A stretch of DNA of 11,109 nt from Phycisphaerae bacterium (GTDB lineage Bacteria > Planctomycetota > Phycisphaerae > Phycisphaerales > SM1A02), in the NCBI GenBank assembly GCA_002684755.1, contig NYVS01000063.1:3301-14409 (forward strand). Reading direction: 5' to 3'. Shown here in pieces: positions 6,763 through 11,109 of this stretch (its first letter is position 1; each line of letters starts with the position of its first letter). The translations under genes were made by a program, and so were the position numbers. The notes beneath the pieces are model-generated. The model saw nothing but the letters and a program-made list of their open reading frames with translations, searched no databases and was not told the DNA's origin.

Positions 6763-8054
6763 ACCAGGGCTCGACCGACCCCTCCACCCCCGCTCCGCCG
6801 CCCGCGCCGATCCGCTGGCTGGTCGCCCTGACGCGGGTGCTGATACCGCTGATCCTGCTCGCGGCCTCGATCTACGGCGCGATGCTGCTGCTCGCCGCGA
6901 AACCGGAACCCGCGCGGGCCGAGGTCGAATCGACCACGACCCTCGTCGAGACGATCGTCCCCGAAACGCGCGAGGACGTCGCCGAGATCATCGCCTACGG
7001 GACGATCGAACCGAACCGGACGCTCACCCTGCAGGCGCAGGTGGGCGGCCTGGTGATCGGTCTCAACGAGGCGCTCCAGCCCGGTGGACTGGTGAAGGCC
7101 GGTGAACGGCTTCTCGAGATCGATCCGAGGGACTACGAACTCGCGGTCCGCCAGCGGGAGGCGGACGTGGCCAATGCCACCGTCGCACTCCGGCTCGAAG
7201 GGGCCCGGGGCCTCGTCGCCCAGCGGGAGTGGGAACTCCTCGGCGACTCGGTCGAGACCTCGGACGTCGGTCGCGAGCTCGCTCGCCGCGAACCACAGCG
7301 GGTCGAGAAGGAGGTCATGCTCGAGGCCGCGGAGAGCCGGCTCGAGGGCGCGCTGCTCGCGCTCGAACGCACCACGGTCGAGGCGCCTTTCAACGGAATG
7401 GTCCGGCAGGAGGAGGCCGAGATCGGCCAGGTCATCTCGCCCCAGTCGAGAATCGCGACCATCGTCGGCACCGATCGCTTCGACGTCCTGGTCGCCGTCC
7501 CGCTCGACAAGCTGGACTGGATCCGGATCGATCCCAACGATCCCGCGAAGAACTCCTCCGCGCGGATCATCGTCGAACTCGGAGACGGCCGACGCATCGA
7601 ACGAACCGGCCGCGTGGACCGGCTTCTCGGCGAGGTGGAGCGCGCCGGCCGCCTCGCGCGGGTCCGGATCCTCGTCGAGGACCCGCTCGGACTCCGGGTC
7701 GACGGCACGTCCGACGATGCCCGGGATCCGCTGCTCCTCGGGATGTACGTCCGGGTGGAGATCGCGGGCCCCCGCGTCGAAGACGTGCTCGAACTGCCGC
7801 GGGCCGTGATTCGGAACAACGAAACGATCTGGGTGATGGACGCGGACGGCAAGTTGCGATTCCGCGATCTCGCGGTGATCGTCGGTCGTCCGAAGACCGT
7901 CCTGGGCCGGGTCGCGCTCGAGCCCGGTGACGAGATCGTCAGCAGCCCGCTCCCGGTCGCCATTCCCGGCATGCTCCTCGAACGAATCGACGCCGCGGGC
8001 GGCGTCGGCGGTTCCGCGGAGACCGATGATCCCGATCCGGGAGTCGACCGATGA
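6759..8054 (+). CDS. RND periplasmic adaptor (HlyD-type membrane fusion protein)
   Basis: The 431-residue product links the inner-membrane pump to the outer-membrane channel. A short Pro-rich cytoplasmic stretch (1-18) precedes one hydrophobic segment (about 20-47), so it is probably anchored in the inner membrane, without a lipobox. Then come the first half of a lipoyl-like domain (about 87-125, LQAQVGGLVIGLNEALQPGG), an alpha-helical hairpin rich in Glu/Arg/Ala (about 126-203), the second lipoyl half (206-235, VEAPFNGMVRQEEAEIGQVI), a beta-barrel region (about 238-340) and a membrane-proximal domain (about 342-410, ending in GDEIVSSPLPVAIPGM). The tail is acidic. This is the normal order for RND adaptors. 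Its ATG overlaps the previous stop (ATGA, 6759-6762) with no clear Shine-Dalgarno, so translational coupling is likely. It also overlaps the pump gene (8051-8054). Confidence 0.93.
   Translation: MNQGSTDPSTPAPPPAPIRWLVALTRVLIPLILLAASIYGAMLLLAAKPEPARAEVESTTTLVETIVPETREDVAEIIAYGTIEPNRTLTLQAQVGGLVIGLNEALQPGGLVKAGERLLEIDPRDYELAVRQREADVANATVALRLEGARGLVAQREWELLGDSVETSDVGRELARREPQRVEKEVMLEAAESRLEGALLALERTTVEAPFNGMVRQEEAEIGQVISPQSRIATIVGTDRFDVLVAVPLDKLDWIRIDPNDPAKNSSARIIVELGDGRRIERTGRVDRLLGEVERAGRLARVRILVEDPLGLRVDGTSDDARDPLLLGMYVRVEIAGPRVEDVLELPRAVIRNNETIWVMDADGKLRFRDLAVIVGRPKTVLGRVALEPGDEIVSSPLPVAIPGMLLERIDAAGGVGGSAETDDPDPGVDR
8039..8043 (+). promoter_or_regulatory. Shine-Dalgarno-like sequence for the RND pump gene
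   Basis: GGGAG lies 7 nt before the ATG at 8051, within the end of the adaptor gene. It supports this start over an internal ATG 13 codons later and would act alongside coupling through the ATGA overlap. Confidence 0.55.
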
Positions 8055-11000
8055 GGCGTCGCGCGAAGAACGGCGGCCCGGTCGCCTGGATGGCGGGACA
8101 TCCCGTCGCCGCGAACCTCCTGATGGTCGCCCTCCTCATCGGCGGCGTGATGTCGGCGCTCCGCGTCCGACAGGAGGTCTTCCCCTCGTTCTCCCTCGAC
8201 ATCATCGGGATCTCGGTGCCGTATCCCGGGGCGAGTCCCGAAGAGGTCGAACGCGGCATCATCTCGGTCGTCGAAGACGCGGTGCGCGGCCTCGACGGCG
8301 TGAAGAAGATCACCAGCACCGCCAGCGAGAGTCGCGGCTCGGTCAGCGTCGAACTGCAGTTGAACGCCGCCCCGGACCGGGTGCTCCAGAACGTCAAGAA
8401 CGCGGTGGACCGGATCACGACGCTCCCCGAGGACGCGGAACGACCGACCGTGAGCCTGCTCGAGAACCGGAACCGGGTGATGAACCTCGCGGTCGCGGGC
8501 GAATTCCCCGCGATGGTGCTTCGGGAGACGGCGGAACGGATCCGCGACGAGCTCGCGATCCGCGACGGCATCACGCTCGTCCAGCTGGGGGCCGCGAAGC
8601 CGCTCGAGATCTCGGTGGAGATCCCCGAAGCGACGCTTCGCTCCTACGAACTGACCCTCGGCCAGGTCGCGGCCGAGATTCGCCGGGCCGCGATCGACCT
8701 GCCCGCCGGAAGCCTGAAGACCGATGCCGGTGAGATCCTGTTCCGGACCACGGAGCGTCGGGATTTCGGTCGGGAGTTCGCCGACGTTCCGATCATCTCC
8801 CGCCCGGACGGTTCGACGGTGCGGCTCGGCGACATCGCGGTGATCGTCGACGGCTTCGCCGACATCGACCTGCAGCCGACGCTCGACGGACTGCCCGCCG
8901 CGACCATCGACGTGTACCGGGTCGGTGACGAGACGCCGATCTCGGTGTCGGACGAGGTGAAGGCCTACCTCGAGGAGCTTCGACCCGAACTGCCCGCCGG
9001 CATGGCCCTCGAGATCGTGCGCGACGATTCGGATTCCTACCGACAGCGGGTCGATCTGCTCGTCCGCAACGCGGCGATCGGACTCGGGCTCGTGCTCTTG
9101 ATGCTCGGCCTCTTCCTCGAACCGAGACTGGCCTTCTGGGTCACCCTCGGCATCCCGATCTCGATCCTCGGCTCGTTCCTCTTCCTGTCGCAGACCGACG
9201 CGTCGATCAACATGATCTCGCTGTTCGCGTTCATCGTCACCCTCGGAATCATCGTCGACGACGCAGTGGTGGTCGGCGAGAACATCTTCGAGAAGCGGGA
9301 GGCGGGGATGCCGGCCCTGGAGGCGGCGATCGCGGGCGCCCGACAGATCTCGGGCCCCGTGACCTTCGCGGTCCTCACCAACATGGTGGCCTTCGCTCCG
9401 ATGCTCTTCGTTCCCGGGGCGAGCGGAAAGCTCTTCATGCAGATCCCCGCGGTGGCGATCAGCGTGTTCGCGGTCTCCCTGATCGAGTCGCTCTTCGTCC
9501 TTCCCGCCCACCTCTCCCACACCCCGCGAGCCACGCTCTTCTGGCGGATCCTCTCGATCCCCAGCACCTACTTCGAACGCTGGCTCCATGCCTTCATCCG
9601 GGTCGCCTATCGACCGGTCGCGATGCTCGCGACCCGGAACCGGTACGGCACCATCACGATCAGCATCGCGATGCTGGTGATCGCGGTCGCGACGCTGGTG
9701 AGCGGACGCATCCCCTTCACCTTCCTTCCGAAGATCGACGCCGACTTCGTGCGGGTGAACGCGGTGCTTCCGGTCGGCGTCCCCGTGGAACGGACCATCG
9801 AGGTGCAGGACCGGCTCCTCGCGGGTCTCGCGAAGACGATCGAGGAGTCGGGCGGGGTCGGCGTCGTCGACAACGTGTACGGCGTGCTCGGCGGAAGCGT
9901 CGGCGGCTTCGGGCCGGTGCAGCAGGCGGGCTCCAACGGCTCCCACCTGCTCGGCCTCCAGGCGTCGCTGGTGACCCAGGATCTTCGAATGGTCTCGGCC
10001 GGCGACTTCTCCCGACGATGGCGGGAGAACACCGGCCGGATCGCGGGACTCGAGTCGATCTCCTTCCGAAGCGAGACCGGTCGATCCGGCGGCGCCGCGA
10101 TCGACGTCCAGCTGAGCCATCGCGACACCGCGGTGCTCGACCTCGCCAGCATGGCCCTCGCCGAACGCCTCGAGGAGTTCGCGGGCGTGAACGACATCGA
10201 TTCCGGCGTCTCCCTGGGCAAGGCCCAGTTCAATCTCGAGATCACCCCCGAGGCCCGCAGCCTCGGTCTCACCGCCGACGAACTCGCCCGACAGACGCGT
10301 GGCTATTTCTACGGCGTCGAAGCCCTCCGGCAGCAGCGGGGCCGGAACGAGGTCCGGGTGATGGTCCGACTCCCCGACATCGAACGAAGCACGCTCGACA
10401 CCGTCGAGAAGGCGGTCCTTCGAACGCCGTCGGGTGCGGAGATTCCGTTCTCCGAGGCCGCGGTCTCGACCGAGGGTCGCGCCTACACCAGCATCAAGCG
10501 CACCGACGGACGACGCGTGAATTCGGTCACCGCCGACATCGATCCCGAAATCGCGAACGGCAACGAGATCACGACCGTTCTCGACGATTCGGTGCTTCCC
10601 CGGCTCCGGCGGGAGTTCCCGGGGCTGACCTGGACCTTCGAAGGCGAGCAGAACGCCCAGGCGGAGTCGCTGGAGAGTCTCGGCACCGGATTCGTGGCCG
10701 CGCTGTTCGTGATCTACGCCCTGATCGCCATCCCCTTCCGCAGCTGGGTGCAGCCGCTGGTGGTGATGGCCGCGATCCCGTTCGGAATCATCGGCGCGGT
10801 GATCGGCCACCTGGTGATGGGCTACGGCTTCAGCATCATCTCCATCTTCGGCATCGTCGCCCTCTCCGGCGTCGTCGTGAACGACTCGCTGGTGCTGGTG
10901 GTGACGATCAACGAGATGCGACGCGAACGTCCCGATCGCTCCCTCCGCGAGATGGTGGTGGCCGCCGGTGCCCGACGGTTCCGACCGATCCTCCTCACCA

Positions 11001-11109
11001 GCGTGACGACGTTCTTCGGACTGATGCCGATGGTCCTCGAGACGTCGATGCAGGCGAGGTTCCTGATTCCGATGGCGATCTCCATCGCGTTCGGAATCAT
11101 CTTCGCGAC
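8051..11109 (+). CDS. RND-family efflux pump, inner-membrane permease (3' end cut by right edge)
   Basis: An open frame of 1,019 codons runs from an ATG at 8051 past the right edge with no stop. GGGAG (8039-8043) lies 7 nt upstream, and the ATG overlaps the adaptor stop. The protein fits the HAE-type branch of resistance-nodulation-division proton antiporters: TM1 (about 17-36), a first periplasmic porter region with VPYPGASPEEVERGI, TM2-6 from about 339 with the TM4 proton-relay pair D403-D404 in GIIVDDAVVVGENIF, TM7 at about 531-550, a second porter region, and TM8-12 from about 880. It ends in SIAFGIIFA, typical of the start of the last helix, so only a few tens of residues should be missing. 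TM10 reads GVVVNDSLVLV (N944-D945) with no lysine. No metal-export signature is seen; the substrate is unknown, with drugs, detergents or metabolites all possible. Confidence 0.94.
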   Translation, partial: MRRRAKNGGPVAWMAGHPVAANLLMVALLIGGVMSALRVRQEVFPSFSLDIIGISVPYPGASPEEVERGIISVVEDAVRGLDGVKKITSTASESRGSVSVELQLNAAPDRVLQNVKNAVDRITTLPEDAERPTVSLLENRNRVMNLAVAGEFPAMVLRETAERIRDELAIRDGITLVQLGAAKPLEISVEIPEATLRSYELTLGQVAAEIRRAAIDLPAGSLKTDAGEILFRTTERRDFGREFADVPIISRPDGSTVRLGDIAVIVDGFADIDLQPTLDGLPAATIDVYRVGDETPISVSDEVKAYLEELRPELPAGMALEIVRDDSDSYRQRVDLLVRNAAIGLGLVLLMLGLFLEPRLAFWVTLGIPISILGSFLFLSQTDASINMISLFAFIVTLGIIVDDAVVVGENIFEKREAGMPALEAAIAGARQISGPVTFAVLTNMVAFAPMLFVPGASGKLFMQIPAVAISVFAVSLIESLFVLPAHLSHTPRATLFWRILSIPSTYFERWLHAFIRVAYRPVAMLATRNRYGTITISIAMLVIAVATLVSGRIPFTFLPKIDADFVRVNAVLPVGVPVERTIEVQDRLLAGLAKTIEESGGVGVVDNVYGVLGGSVGGFGPVQQAGSNGSHLLGLQASLVTQDLRMVSAGDFSRRWRENTGRIAGLESISFRSETGRSGGAAIDVQLSHRDTAVLDLASMALAERLEEFAGVNDIDSGVSLGKAQFNLEITPEARSLGLTADELARQTRGYFYGVEALRQQRGRNEVRVMVRLPDIERSTLDTVEKAVLRTPSGAEIPFSEAAVSTEGRAYTSIKRTDGRRVNSVTADIDPEIANGNEITTVLDDSVLPRLRREFPGLTWTFEGEQNAQAESLESLGTGFVAALFVIYALIAIPFRSWVQPLVVMAAIPFGIIGAVIGHLVMGYGFSIISIFGIVALSGVVVNDSLVLVVTINEMRRERPDRSLREMVVAAGARRFRPILLTSVTTFFGLMPMVLETSMQARFLIPMAISIAFGIIFA

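Noticed and set aside
7133..10810. A 3.7-kb open frame (1,225 codons) on the minus strand opposite the pump and adaptor genes
   Set aside because: It lies antisense to two genes with clear family motifs. Its translation is low-complexity, rich in Arg, Asp, Glu, His and Gly, with no recognisable domain. High GC content and strong codon bias remove stops from the opposite frame.

Overview
The window reads as about 11.1 kb of GC-rich chromosome from a planctomycete, most likely of the class Phycisphaerae. The main clue is the secreted protein encoded at 2178-4385. It ends in a paired dockerin-like sequence (DFNGDGVVDGIDFG...LLSAWG, then DLDGDGVVGGIDIG...LLVGWG) and carries a Cys-rich DPFCC/WD module; I know both as typical of exported Phycisphaerae proteins. 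Strong G/C bias at third codon positions and frequent absence of Shine-Dalgarno sequences fit. The assignment comes from pattern recognition, not from a database search.

Layout. (1) Positions 1-132 hold the last 43 codons of an unidentified plus-strand gene, followed by a strong hairpin terminator (155-200). (2) Positions 201-531 hold no convincing gene. (3) Two minus-strand genes follow: a modular secreted protein with two C-type lectin-like domains and a dockerin-like C-terminus (2178-4385), then, 35 nt downstream on the same strand, an exported S10-family serine carboxypeptidase-like protein (532-2142). (4) A 272-nt divergent intergenic region (4386-4657) contains a plausible sigma70-type promoter overlapped by a small inverted repeat. 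(5) A plus-strand operon runs to the right edge: TetR/CecR-like regulator (4658-5281), NodT-type outer-membrane efflux lipoprotein (5278-6762), HlyD-type periplasmic adaptor (6759-8054) and RND inner-membrane pump (8051 to the edge, cut within its last transmembrane helix).

How the genes work together. The four plus-strand genes supply every part of a tripartite RND export pump plus its likely ligand-responsive repressor. All three junctions are identical 4-nt ATGA overlaps, which points to one transcript with translational coupling. The minus-strand pair encodes two exported proteins, one predicted to bind carbohydrate or surface ligands and one predicted to be a peptidase. Their functional link is only inferred from strand and spacing.

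No tRNA, rRNA, CRISPR array, insertion sequence or phage gene was recognised. I did not find a clearly undescribed system. The least explained parts are the modular lectin protein, its Cys-rich module and its unassigned N-terminal region.
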